From the NCBI RefSeq assembly GCF_030186535.1, contig NZ_JASNVW010000005.1:1-64000 (forward strand): 64,000 nt of DNA. Direction: 5' to 3'. Source of the stretch: Ignisphaera cupida (GTDB lineage Archaea > Thermoproteota > Thermoprotei_A > Sulfolobales > Ignisphaeraceae). This document shows, in pieces, positions 1 through 8,508 of this stretch (the stretch's first letter is position 1; each line of letters opens with the position of its first letter). The translations under genes were made by a program, and so were the position numbers. The notes under the pieces are model-generated. The model was not told the DNA's origin. It worked only from the letters and a program-made list of their open reading frames with translations, and did no database searches.

Positions 1-242
1 GAATCCAAAAAATGGAATTGAAAGTAGAAATGTTTGGATTAGAAGAAAATTCTCGTTTGAGGAAACAGAAGCTGACTATAAAGAATCCAAAAAATGGAAT
101 TGAAAGTTACTTGATTTAGGTGTGGACATTTTTAGCCCCGCTAGAAAAGAATCCAAAAAATGGAATTGAAAGAACATTAATAACTGGAATAGCTATTGGC
201 ACTTGCTCCAATGGTATTGAATCCAAAAAATGGAATTGAAAG
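1..242 (+). CRISPR. CRISPR array, 3' (trailer) end, 4 repeats visible
   Basis: Four identical 24-nt repeats start at 1, 83, 149 and 219. Each begins GAATCC, has an A6 run at positions 7-12 and ends GGAATTGAAAG. The spacers are 58, 42 and 46 nt. The ATTGAAAG end is the usual 8-nt 5' handle of crenarchaeal crRNAs, so transcription is inferred to run left to right, with the leader outside the window. The last repeat is not degenerate. The array stops about 48 bp before the M28 peptidase-like frame. Confidence 0.96.
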
Positions 243-290
243 ATTTTAGCAACAAGTATATAAGGCATCTAAAATAATGTTCTTCAAATG

Positions 291-1429
291 CTAATAAATT
301 GCTAAACTTTTTATAAGTTCCAATAGTATATCCCTAGCTTTAGCCAAGTTTCTAGAGTCTATACCATCTGCTGTGTCGCTATACCAGTGATAGTTTTTGA
401 TCATACCATTAGCAAAGGCCATTAAACTTGTTGCTTTATATCCTGATCTCATTAAAGGTGTTGCATCTGTTGGTAAGAGTTTGTATACCATTGTATTTAT
501 CCCCTTGCTCTTAGCGAATTTGTGTATGAATGTTCTAAACTCTTTATTAGAGCACCATGTCAATACAACGCCTTCGCATTCTGTTAGATATAATTTTCCA
601 AAACCTGGATTATCAACATTGATTATTATTGCATTCGATAGTAAATGTGGATTGTACTTGCGAAAGTAGTATGATCCTAGCATTCCCACTTCCTCAGCTC
701 CAGTAAACACTATATACAAAGAGATCTTGCTACCGAGGCTCTGCTCTTCCCTCTTAAGAGATTCTGCCAATCCTAGAACTACTGCAACTCCCGATGCATT
801 GTCGTTAGCCCCGGGGACATAGTTGTGGAAAAGCTCTCTATGAATTAGTATTGCTACTGTTAGCCATAGAGGTGTTGACAGAATTAAAGCTGTGAAAAGA
901 GCATAGCGAAATAAAAACACACCTACTATGGTCATAACAACAACTAAAATCGATGAAAAGAAGTTAACATAGATAGTGCGTCTAAGCATGTGAACTCTAC
1001 GAGGATTGAAGCTATAAGCAGCTTTAGCACTATCGTAATGTGCCATAACAACTATTCTCTTCTCCCCAGATCCAAAACTAGTCACAACATTTGCTGATCT
1101 CCTTCTCAACAAATGGCCTAGCATCAGCGTTAATATTGGTATGTACAGCTCTTCTTCAAGCGATAGTAATGTTAAACCTGTTAATGAGATTGCTACAGCC
1201 ATTAACTCAGCTTTAGCTAGGGCTAGTAGAGGAGCTAGCGACATAATTAAATATATTATAATATATATGAAAATGTTGGAGGTGTTGGAAAATATTCTAT
1301 TCTGGGATCATAACCTAGACTCCTAAGTACTTCAACTATATACTTCCTCGCCTCTTCTTCCTCTCTAGTACCAGCACCCCTATGACTACTTGTCAACTTA
1401 ACAACATAACTAAATAGCTTATCCTCCAA
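291..1429 (-). pseudogene. M28-family metallopeptidase, frameshifted in an AT-dinucleotide tract
   Basis: Bases 291-1244 encode the main part of an M28 (aminopeptidase-like) zinc peptidase: an AHYDSAK metal-binding segment, two hydrophobic segments, a PGANDNASG segment and a TGAEEVG segment, all hallmarks of the family. The usual N-terminal region lies upstream in another frame, from a TTG at 1429: it reads KLTSSHRGAGT and then a helix ending PTPPTFSYIL before a TAA. The two frames meet in an (AT)4 run at 1261-1268. One extra AT unit would join them and give a continuous hydrophobic stretch before MSLAPLL. I read this as one gene with a 2-nt slippage. The downstream part could still be translated from the ATG at 1244. 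Confidence 0.75.
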
Positions 1430-1728
1430 CTATTAACCCCCAACTCTCTTTTTCTTAATATTACCTCAAACAAATAGTAACAATTATTTTAACCTTTTCC
1501 TGATTTCTCTAATAATTAGAGTTACTGAAATTTTTGACCTAATCCCTTTATCCATGTCTATGCAAATGTTTTAAATAGTGAACTTTTTGATTCTCACAAA
1601 GGCTAAGCTAGTTAATGTGTTTGGTTGTCTTATAGAGGATTAGAAGCAATAATTTTGTAGATGGTTTTATTTTCGTGTGTATTTATATAACTAAGTTTTG
1701 TAGGTGTTGTTGTGAGGTGATGTGCAAA

Positions 1729-2607
1729 ATGTTAAGAATTTTGGCTAAGTTTGTGTTGTTACTTGGAGTGGTGATGGTGCTGTTTACAAGTGTTTATGGT
1801 TTTGCTGGTTTGTTTGGTGAGCAGCTTTATGGTGTTGGCGATTATCTCAAGTATTTTATTGTTGTCTATGACTCTTCATTTAGATGTTCATATGAAATCA
1901 ATGTTGATATAAAGAATGTAGATGTTGGTAGTGGTAATGTCACATTTACTGTGGGTTTATCGCCTGTTGAGTCAAAGGGAAGTTTTTGCGAGTCTCTTAC
2001 ATCTTTGCTTTCACTTGTGTTTGCATTTCCTCGTTCTGTAATTGTTTACAAGTTGAATGCATCATCTGTAGAGGTTTTCATAGATCCTAGATATAGTGGG
2101 AATTTCACTGTTGATACTGATGTTCTTAGGGGGTGGGCTGTTTACCAAAAAGGTGTTTTGGTTGAGGCTTTTGTGGAAACAAAAGTGGCTCTAAGGTATA
2201 AGCAGTACACTGTATTAATCGACACTTCAATACCTTGGCTAAAACAATTCGCAAAACAAGTACTGGTACCAGCAACAACGACAACAACTTTGCAGCAAGC
2301 AACGATAACAATAATCCAAACAGCTACATCGACTTTAGCAACCACATCAACTACAACAGTAGAGAAAACAAAAACAGTTACATACACAACAACAAAAACA
2401 GCAACAGCCACAGTTACAGAAACAGCTACAACAACACAAACACAAACAACAACAGCAACACAAACAATAACAAAAATCGTCACAACAACAGCAACTACTG
2501 AAGTAACAAAAATTGACTGGGCATTCACAACAGGAATAACAATAGGTGTTGGAGTAGTACTTCTAGCACTTGGACTAGCACTAGGCAAACAAACCAAGAA
2601 ATCCTAA
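1729..2607 (+). CDS. Secreted or surface-anchored Thr-rich protein, unknown function
   Basis: No domain is recognised. The protein has about 292 residues from the ATG at 1729, which sits 7 nt after a strong ribosome binding site (GAGGTGAT, 1714-1721); an upstream GTG at 1675 would add 18 Cys-rich residues and is less likely. It has an N-terminal signal or membrane segment (LAKFVLLLGVVMVLF), an outer domain of about 170 residues with a few Cys, a stalk of about 90 residues made almost only of Thr, Ala, Val and Lys, and a C-terminal membrane helix followed by KKS. This layout is typical of archaeal cell-surface proteins with an O-glycosylated stalk. Its function cannot be told from sequence. 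It stands alone between the M28 frame and the ABC importer. Confidence 0.7.
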   Translation: MLRILAKFVLLLGVVMVLFTSVYGFAGLFGEQLYGVGDYLKYFIVVYDSSFRCSYEINVDIKNVDVGSGNVTFTVGLSPVESKGSFCESLTSLLSLVFAFPRSVIVYKLNASSVEVFIDPRYSGNFTVDTDVLRGWAVYQKGVLVEAFVETKVALRYKQYTVLIDTSIPWLKQFAKQVLVPATTTTTLQQATITIIQTATSTLATTSTTTVEKTKTVTYTTTKTATATVTETATTTQTQTTTATQTITKIVTTTATTEVTKIDWAFTTGITIGVGVVLLALGLALGKQTKKS

Positions 2608-2797
2608 AGCAATGGTGCAACAACCATATAACATAGCTTTTCCTAAATTTAATCTATGGGGTTTTTATAACTATTATCTTCCTCTTCCATTACGTACTTA
2701 ATCAAATCTAGAGGTACTTCCAACTTTTATTATCACTAAATATTAATGTATATGAAAATGTTGTTAGCAATAATACTGTAAAGAACTTAAGAATGTT

Positions 2798-2804
2798 AAA
2801 AAAA
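2798..2804 (-). terminator. Poly-T terminator after the ribose-type ABC operon
   Basis: A run of seven T (minus strand) lies about 20 nt after the stop codon of the binding-protein gene, with a further T-rich run beside it. T-runs are the usual archaeal termination signal. Confidence 0.5.
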
Positions 2805-2825
2805 TGTTTTTTATTTTGATTGGTT

Positions 2826-3980
2826 TTAGTATGCTGTGTAAGGCTCAATTGGTATAACTGGTAGTGATATAGGTGTTGAGATGACGTATCCAAACCAGTC
2901 AATGTTTTCCTTCATGACTGGTACTACAGGTGTTTTGATCCAGTCTGTGGGTGGGTTCCAGCCGTAGAGAACATGGTATACTGCTGCTAGTACTCCCCAG
3001 TATCCCTGTAGAAATGCTGCTTGTCCTATTGTTCCACAAAGTGTTCCTTCTTTTGTAGCTTCTACCGCTGCTGAAATTGCGTCAAAACCAAATGTAACTA
3101 CTTGTTCACATGGCTTTAAGCCTGCATCTCGTAATGCCTTAATTGCTCCAAGTATCATTTCATCATTTGCTGCAATTACGCCGTGAATATCACGTGTTCT
3201 AGCTAGAAGTGACTGCATTTTTGAATATGCTGTATCGCTTCTAAAGTCTGCATAATCCTCATAAACTATTTGAACCTCTCCTTTCTGTACTAATGGATCA
3301 AGAACATTGTGAAATCCTTTCTTTCTCTCCTCAGCTGAGGATGCTCCAGGCAATCCATTTAGTATAACTATTTTCCATGGTTTTGAATACCCCCTAGACT
3401 CTAGTGTTTTTAAGAAGTATCGAGCCTCTACCTCAGCTGCAGCCACATTATCTGTACCAACAAATGCTATTCTAAGAGTTTTATCAGCCACATCTCTATC
3501 AAGTGTGAACACAGGTATTTTAGCATCTTTAGCTTTTCTCAATGCGGGTTCTGCAGCCTCATAAGTTATTGGATTAACAAGCAAAACAGTATATCCCTTA
3601 CCAATTGCTGTTTCTATTTGAGAAACTTGTGTTGCAGGATCGTTTTTAGCATCAAACACATCCATAGTAACTGGCAAACCTATTTTCTGGAAATACTCAA
3701 CAGCTCTTTGAGCACCAGCAGCCATACCCTTGAAGTATGGATGGCCAAAATCAACAACAAATAGTGCTAGCTTTATCTCCTTTACAGCTTGAGGCCCAGT
3801 TGTTACCGTAACGGTTGTGCCAATGGTTTGTGTAACTGTTTTCTCCACGGTTCGTATAATTGTTGTTGGAGGAGCTGAGGGAGCCATGCTATAACCAGCG
3901 AAATACCCTATTAACACGCCAATGATAATTCCTACAACGAGAAATACAACCAATCTGCTTATAGCCCTTGGTGCGCTCAT
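2826..3980 (-). CDS. ABC sugar-type solute-binding protein (RbsB-like)
   Basis: This 384-residue protein captures a substrate outside the membrane for the importer encoded upstream. An N-terminal membrane anchor (about residues 10-32) is followed by a short Thr/Val-rich linker and then a type I periplasmic-binding fold of the ribose/galactose family. Family-like segments include FVVDFGHPYFKGMAAGAQRA, VLLVNPITYEAAEPAL, IPVFTLDRDV, VGTDN and GVIAANDEMILGAI. It is the third gene of the operon after the ATPase and the permease. The membrane-anchor-plus-Thr-linker design is common in crenarchaeal binding proteins. The substrate cannot be read from sequence; ribose, another pentose, a polyol or an autoinducer-like sugar are all possible. 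Confidence 0.88.
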   Translation of the reverse strand: MSAPRAISRLVVFLVVGIIIGVLIGYFAGYSMAPSAPPTTIIRTVEKTVTQTIGTTVTVTTGPQAVKEIKLALFVVDFGHPYFKGMAAGAQRAVEYFQKIGLPVTMDVFDAKNDPATQVSQIETAIGKGYTVLLVNPITYEAAEPALRKAKDAKIPVFTLDRDVADKTLRIAFVGTDNVAAAEVEARYFLKTLESRGYSKPWKIVILNGLPGASSAEERKKGFHNVLDPLVQKGEVQIVYEDYADFRSDTAYSKMQSLLARTRDIHGVIAANDEMILGAIKALRDAGLKPCEQVVTFGFDAISAAVEATKEGTLCGTIGQAAFLQGYWGVLAAVYHVLYGWNPPTDWIKTPVVPVMKENIDWFGYVISTPISLPVIPIEPYTAY

Positions 3981-4125
3981 AACTTCACACCAGCTTAGAA
4001 GTAAATACTTTTAGAAAAAATTATAAATTTATATTTTTATGCCTTATACCACCTTACTGTATCGTGTAAAACCTTAGTTGTTTCTAGTAACTTGCTTAAG
4101 TTTAAAAATATGAATTGTTTAAGCT

Positions 4126-5103
4126 TTACTTAACGTATCTCAGACCTCTGGTTAGTATTGCAGCTGCTCCTATCAGTATTATTCCCTTGACAACCCATTG
4201 GAAATATGGGTCTAAACCTATCAAAACAAATATGTTAGTAATCATTGTTAGTACATATGCTCCTAGCACTGGGCCTACAGGATTGCCTACACCACCAGTT
4301 AAGTAATATCCTCCTAGCACACATGAAGCTATAGCATCTAGTTCATAGCCCCATCCAGTCCATGGATAAGCTATTTCAAGTCTAGCATTCATTATTTGTC
4401 CAGAAAGCCCATAGAGAGTACCTGCCAGTGAGAATGCTAGCACCTTGAAGAAGTCTACTCTAACACCAGATACTCTCACAGCTTCCTCGTTTCCCCCAAG
4501 CCCATAAAGCACCAAACCCACAGATGTTCTTCTAACAACAATATATAGCACTATTAGCAACAATATGAATACCCAAACCATTACCGGTAGCCCAAGAATT
4601 GTTACATATGTAAATACTCTAAACTCTACTAAACCAGTTATTGACCTACCCTGAGTAAGTATTAACACAAATCCTCTTCCAATAACTAAAATAGCTAGGC
4701 TAGACACAAAGGAGAATATCTTTGCCTTTGTAACCATTAAACCATTGAGAAAACCTATCAGAGTACCACACAATATTCCAGCAGCAATACCCAAGCCAGG
4801 GTCAAAACCAAGTTGCTTAATTAGTATAGCAGAGATTGTGCCTGTAAGAGCCATTACCGATCCAGGAGATAAGTCTATGCTACCCATCATAATGATTAGA
4901 GATTCTCCAAGAGCCAGTAAAGCTAGTGGTACTGTTTGAAGTATTAGTACATACTGGTTGTATGTGGTTAGAAACTGGGGAGATATTGAAGCGGAGATGA
5001 TGTATAGCATCAGCAGTGACATTGCTGGAGGAAACATTTCATGAGAAGTTATTTTTCTTAGCATATTTAACTTGTTTAGAACATTGGATTTCAACAACAT
5101 CAC
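4126..5103 (-). CDS. ABC sugar-type permease (RbsC-like)
   Basis: This 325-residue integral membrane protein has about eight to ten hydrophobic segments and belongs to the BPD_transp_2 family. The segment GESLIIMMGSIDLSPGSVMAL is the family motif near the second to third helix, and LGGNEEAVRVSGVRV is the cytoplasmic loop that contacts the ATPase. It starts 11 nt after the ATPase stop codon, so the two are co-translated. Its short N-terminal extension may begin at either of two tandem ATG codons. It forms the channel of the importer with the flanking ATPase and binding protein. A close relative of different specificity is encoded near 58-60 kb. Confidence 0.9.
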   Translation of the reverse strand: MMLLKSNVLNKLNMLRKITSHEMFPPAMSLLMLYIISASISPQFLTTYNQYVLILQTVPLALLALGESLIIMMGSIDLSPGSVMALTGTISAILIKQLGFDPGLGIAAGILCGTLIGFLNGLMVTKAKIFSFVSSLAILVIGRGFVLILTQGRSITGLVEFRVFTYVTILGLPVMVWVFILLLIVLYIVVRRTSVGLVLYGLGGNEEAVRVSGVRVDFFKVLAFSLAGTLYGLSGQIMNARLEIAYPWTGWGYELDAIASCVLGGYYLTGGVGNPVGPVLGAYVLTMITNIFVLIGLDPYFQWVVKGIILIGAAAILTRGLRYVK

Positions 5104-5114
5104 CTACAAATCGC

Positions 5115-6644
5115 TTAAACCTTAGCACCCAACAATTTAATAAGTTTATCCCTATCTAGTTCCTCACGTTGATACAAACCTATCTGCACTCCATCCTTTA
5201 GCACCAACACCTTATCTGAAAGCGCCAAAACCTCGTCAATATCTGAAGACAACAATATTATTCCATAACCTCCACTAGCAAGTTCTGCAATAATTCTTCT
5301 TATCTCCATCTTAGCACTAATATCTATTCCAAAAGTGGGTTCATCAAGTATTAGTATTTTGGGGCGAGTTTCAAGAGTTTTTGCTATTACAACCTTCTGC
5401 TTATTACCACCACTCAAATTATCAACTCTAACCTCTGGTGATGGAGCTACTATTCTCAATCTTTTTATATACCAATCCGCAATTCTCTGTTCAAGTTTTA
5501 AATCTCTAAGGAGATGCAACTTGCATATACTTGTAATTGATGGTAACACAATGTTGTCTCTTACCGATAATAGTAAAACCAGTCCTTCTCTATTTCTGTC
5601 CTCAGGTAGGTAAAAAATACCATATTTTCTCGCATCAACAGGATTTCCTATTCTAACTCTTTTACCCTCAATATATATCTCTCCCCTTGTTATTTTCTCC
5701 ATACCTATAAGAGCTTTGCCCAATTCCGTTTTTCCAGCACCCAACAAGCCTGTTACACCAAGAATCTCACCTTTGTAAAGTGTGAATGAGAGACCTTTCA
5801 ATGGAACCTCTATGGGAAGTGATGGTGTTGTATAAAGATTTCTCACTTCTAGAAGAGGTGTTGCTTGGATCTCCACCTTCTTCTTAGCTGCCATACCCAC
5901 CTCATAGAATTCCACTAGAGGCTTACCTATCATTAACTCCACAAGCTTTTCATGAGTTACTTCACTAACATTGAATGTTCCAATTTTTTCTCCATCTCTA
6001 AGCACAGTAACCCTATCCCCTATCTCAAACACCTCATCTATTTTATGCGTTACAAGAATTACAGAAACATCTTTCTTCTTCAGCTCCCTAATAACATTGA
6101 AGAGATGAAGCACTTCTGATTTTGTAAGAGCACTTGTTGGCTCATCCATACATATCACTTTACCACCTTCAGCCAAAGCCCTTGCAACTTGAACAAGCTG
6201 CTTCTCAGCTGCTCTAAGATCCTTGATTTTAGTCATTGGATTTACGCTAAGACCAACAAACTCCAAATACTTTTTGCCCAGCTCAGCTAATTCGCTATTC
6301 CTTAGCAAAGCAAACGATTTTCTCGAAATTTTTGCAGTTAAAAACATGTATTCAGCAATAGTTAAATTAGGAGTTAACGTAGCTTCTTGATGAGTAAGAG
6401 TTATGCCAAGTTTCTTAGCCTTCATAGGACTATCTATAAAAACCTTTGCCCCATTCACATAAATCTCGCCATCATCTGGTGTAAGTATACCATTGATAAT
6501 CTTGAGAAACGTAGATTTTCCAGCACCATTCTGACCAACTAGCACATGAACCTCGCCTACACCCAAATCAAAATCAACACCCTTCAAAGCAATAGTTCCA
6601 GGAAACTTTTTAACAATACCCCTTGTTTGCAATAGTAAAGGCAT
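5115..6644 (-). CDS. ABC sugar-type ATPase with two nucleotide-binding domains (RbsA-like)
   Basis: This 509-residue protein powers the importer. Domain 1 has Walker A GQNGAGKST (about 37), a degenerate signature (LRAAEKQLVQVARAL instead of LSGGQ) and Walker B VICMDEPTSAL. Domain 2 has GLLGAGKTE, a good signature LSGGNKQKVVIAK and Walker B ILILDEPTFGID. This asymmetric pair is typical of RbsA/MglA/XylG proteins. It is the first gene of a three-gene operon (ATPase, permease, binding protein). A TATA box lies at 6694-6703. The start ATG at 6644 opens directly with the N-terminal strand of the first domain. Confidence 0.93.
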   Translation of the reverse strand: MPLLLQTRGIVKKFPGTIALKGVDFDLGVGEVHVLVGQNGAGKSTFLKIINGILTPDDGEIYVNGAKVFIDSPMKAKKLGITLTHQEATLTPNLTIAEYMFLTAKISRKSFALLRNSELAELGKKYLEFVGLSVNPMTKIKDLRAAEKQLVQVARALAEGGKVICMDEPTSALTKSEVLHLFNVIRELKKKDVSVILVTHKIDEVFEIGDRVTVLRDGEKIGTFNVSEVTHEKLVELMIGKPLVEFYEVGMAAKKKVEIQATPLLEVRNLYTTPSLPIEVPLKGLSFTLYKGEILGVTGLLGAGKTELGKALIGMEKITRGEIYIEGKRVRIGNPVDARKYGIFYLPEDRNREGLVLLLSVRDNIVLPSITSICKLHLLRDLKLEQRIADWYIKRLRIVAPSPEVRVDNLSGGNKQKVVIAKTLETRPKILILDEPTFGIDISAKMEIRRIIAELASGGYGIILLSSDIDEVLALSDKVLVLKDGVQIGLYQREELDRDKLIKLLGAKV

Positions 6645-6693
6645 TCAACCTCAGCTCAAAAACATCATTTAATTACATAATTAGCGATAAAAA

Positions 6694-6703
6694 GTATATA
6701 AAT
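6694..6703 (-). promoter_or_regulatory. TATA box of the ribose-type ABC operon
   Basis: The minus strand reads ATTTATATAC about 50 nt before the ATPase start codon, which predicts a short 5' leader of about 25-30 nt. A CRISPR-repeat-like element abuts it on the upstream side. Confidence 0.5.
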
Positions 6704-6707
6704 ATTT

Positions 6708-6731
6708 TCATCAATTCCATTTAATGAATTC
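6708..6731 (-). repeat. Solitary CRISPR-repeat-like element upstream of the ABC operon
   Basis: The minus strand begins GAATTCATTAAATGGAATTG. It matches the CRISPR repeat at 18 of 24 positions and matches the element at 62773-62796 at 19 of its first 20 positions. It sits directly upstream of the TATA box on the coding strand of the operon. It could be a relic repeat or an operator that happens to resemble the repeat. Confidence 0.4.
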
Positions 6732-6923
6732 TAATCCAAGTTTTGCTCATCGAGACTTCCCATTACGAAACCTGCACTACAAACCTTATTGAAAGAAGAA
6801 CAAATCCTGAATTCACTAATACCATGATTATTGCAATATCATTAAACCTTTATCATACAGCAACCCATTGCTGCAACAATGCAATTGTAAAGCAAGACTT
6901 TATTAGTAATGGTTTGTGTAAAA

Positions 6924-6984
6924 ACCTCAGACTTTCGGCCCGGCTTCATCATTTTTCAGCAGAGGCTAGGAGCTCGTCATTGCC
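6924..6984 (-). ncRNA. Probable C/D box guide sRNA
   Basis: In minus-strand order: a C box ATGACGA (6980-6974), a 14-nt segment, a D' box CTGA (6959-6956), a 3-nt spacer, a perfect C' box ATGATGA (6952-6946), a 15-nt segment rich in G+C (6945-6931) and a D box CTGA (6930-6927). The order, spacing and 3-nt D'-C' gap are those of archaeal 2'-O-methylation guide RNAs. The GC-rich guide stands out in an AT-rich intergenic region of about 460 bp. The target was not identified. The rest of 6732-7107 shows no gene; the weak plus-strand frame there has no family features. Confidence 0.55.
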
Positions 6985-7107
6985 ATGTATTAGTTTTTTG
7001 TTTCATGTCTTTTAATTTTTAATGGACGTGTTGAAAGCTTATATTGTTTTTGGTTTTTTAGATGTTGTGTTGAGTAACTTGATTTTGGTTTGTTTGGGTG
7101 TGGTGGT

Positions 7108-8475
7108 GTGGCTGGTTTTAGAATCTACTATGTTTTTATAGCTATTGTTGTTGCTTCTTCGCTTGCTTTCTCCATCTATATTCATTTTCCATATCCTTTG
7201 AATAGGGATGTTTTTGGCAATACTGGTTTTCTCTATAGCGATATTGTCTATGGTGTTTTTGTTCCAAGGTTTCTTGATGTTGTTTCCCCTTTTGGTTCTC
7301 TTGATGACTCTAAGATTTCTGGGTATTGGTATAGCAGAGAGGTTGTTTTAAAACTTGTTAGTGGCAATATAGATGTTTTTTCTTGTCCAGCTCCATACAG
7401 GGACTACAAGTTTGAGTATCCTCCTTTAACAGCTTTGATTTGGTATTTCTCTACATGCACATCGTTTCTATATGTATACAAATTTGTTGGTGTTCCCAAA
7501 AATCCTCTTGACTACAGATCTCTTGTTTCAAACTATGTTATTCCAATTCACTTCGCCATTCAATCAGCTGTTTTAGCTGTTTCAGCAATTCTAATGGCTA
7601 TTTACATGATTAGAATAGCTAAGGCTGTTGGATCTAGTTGGAGCAGGGTTCTAATATTCTTTGTTCTTCCATCGACAGTGATATACATGATATACAACTG
7701 GGATGTTTTAACAGCATCTCTTGTTGTAATAGCTGTTTATGAGCTAATCAATGAAAGGTATGGTGTTGGAGGAGCTCTGCTTGGTTTAGCAACATCAGCT
7801 AAGCTAATACCACTTTTTGCAGTTATTGCTATTGGCTATGACATGCTTCAGAAAAGTCTTCGCAAAGAAATTGGCTATGAGAAGATAACAAGCTTTGCAA
7901 CCGGTTTTACATTATTTGGAGCAGCTCCATACATGGTTGTAGCAGCTTTTTTCAGCAAAGGCTTCTCTGATTTTGTGAATCATCACATGACATGGTATTG
8001 CGAAAACTGTTTGTATCTACCGATAGTTCATGATATATACAATCCAATTCATAGAATATTATTCTACACACTAGCAACAATATTTATGCTACTTGTAATG
8101 ACTGTTGAGATAAGCAATTGGAGAAAACTTGTGGAGGTATCTCTACAGGCAATAGCAACAGGCATAGTATTCAACTACATCTTCTCACCACAAATGATTC
8201 TTCTAATAACACCACTAGCACTGCTAGCAATTCCAAAAACATTGATAGCACCATACATCTTCGCTGATGCTGCAAGTGCATCAATAATCCTAATGTTTTT
8301 CAAAGACCAGGAAATAAGACAGGCAATAGCAAAATATGTTGAAATACCTGTAAAGTTTTCCCCATGGACAATAGACTCTCCAGTTCAGTGGGTAGCAACA
8401 ATAAGAAACGCAATACTGCTTGCAGCATACATTATTCAACTTTATTTGCTTATCAAACAACAGAGTAGTGAATAG
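7108..8475 (+). CDS. Polytopic membrane glycosyltransferase-like protein (GT87/DUF2029 type)
   Basis: The protein has about 455 residues and ten or more hydrophobic segments. An outer loop after the first helix holds conserved-looking acidic and aromatic residues (DYKFEYPPLTALIWY). A later segment, GALLGLATSAKLIPLFAVIA, matches the pattern of the GT-C fold mannosyltransferase family GT87, which uses polyprenyl-phosphate sugars. The catalytic Asp cannot be assigned with confidence. The track start is a TTG at 7090; I prefer the GTG at 7108, which follows a GGTG-rich ribosome binding site. It is a single gene. Protein or lipid glycosylation is an inference. Confidence 0.6.
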   Translation: MAGFRIYYVFIAIVVASSLAFSIYIHFPYPLNRDVFGNTGFLYSDIVYGVFVPRFLDVVSPFGSLDDSKISGYWYSREVVLKLVSGNIDVFSCPAPYRDYKFEYPPLTALIWYFSTCTSFLYVYKFVGVPKNPLDYRSLVSNYVIPIHFAIQSAVLAVSAILMAIYMIRIAKAVGSSWSRVLIFFVLPSTVIYMIYNWDVLTASLVVIAVYELINERYGVGGALLGLATSAKLIPLFAVIAIGYDMLQKSLRKEIGYEKITSFATGFTLFGAAPYMVVAAFFSKGFSDFVNHHMTWYCENCLYLPIVHDIYNPIHRILFYTLATIFMLLVMTVEISNWRKLVEVSLQAIATGIVFNYIFSPQMILLITPLALLAIPKTLIAPYIFADAASASIILMFFKDQEIRQAIAKYVEIPVKFSPWTIDSPVQWVATIRNAILLAAYIIQLYLLIKQQSSE

Positions 8476-8508
8476 ATAACTCAAGATTCTTTTGTAAAAA
8501 CGTTTTCT

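Noticed and set aside
2142-2597. Val-rich and Asn-rich reading frames over the Thr-rich stalk
   Set aside because: They are mirror products of the ACA/ACT codon runs in the surface protein and show no other features.
6743-7015. A 90-residue plus-strand protein
   Set aside because: It has no family pattern or ribosome binding site and covers the C/D box element on the other strand.
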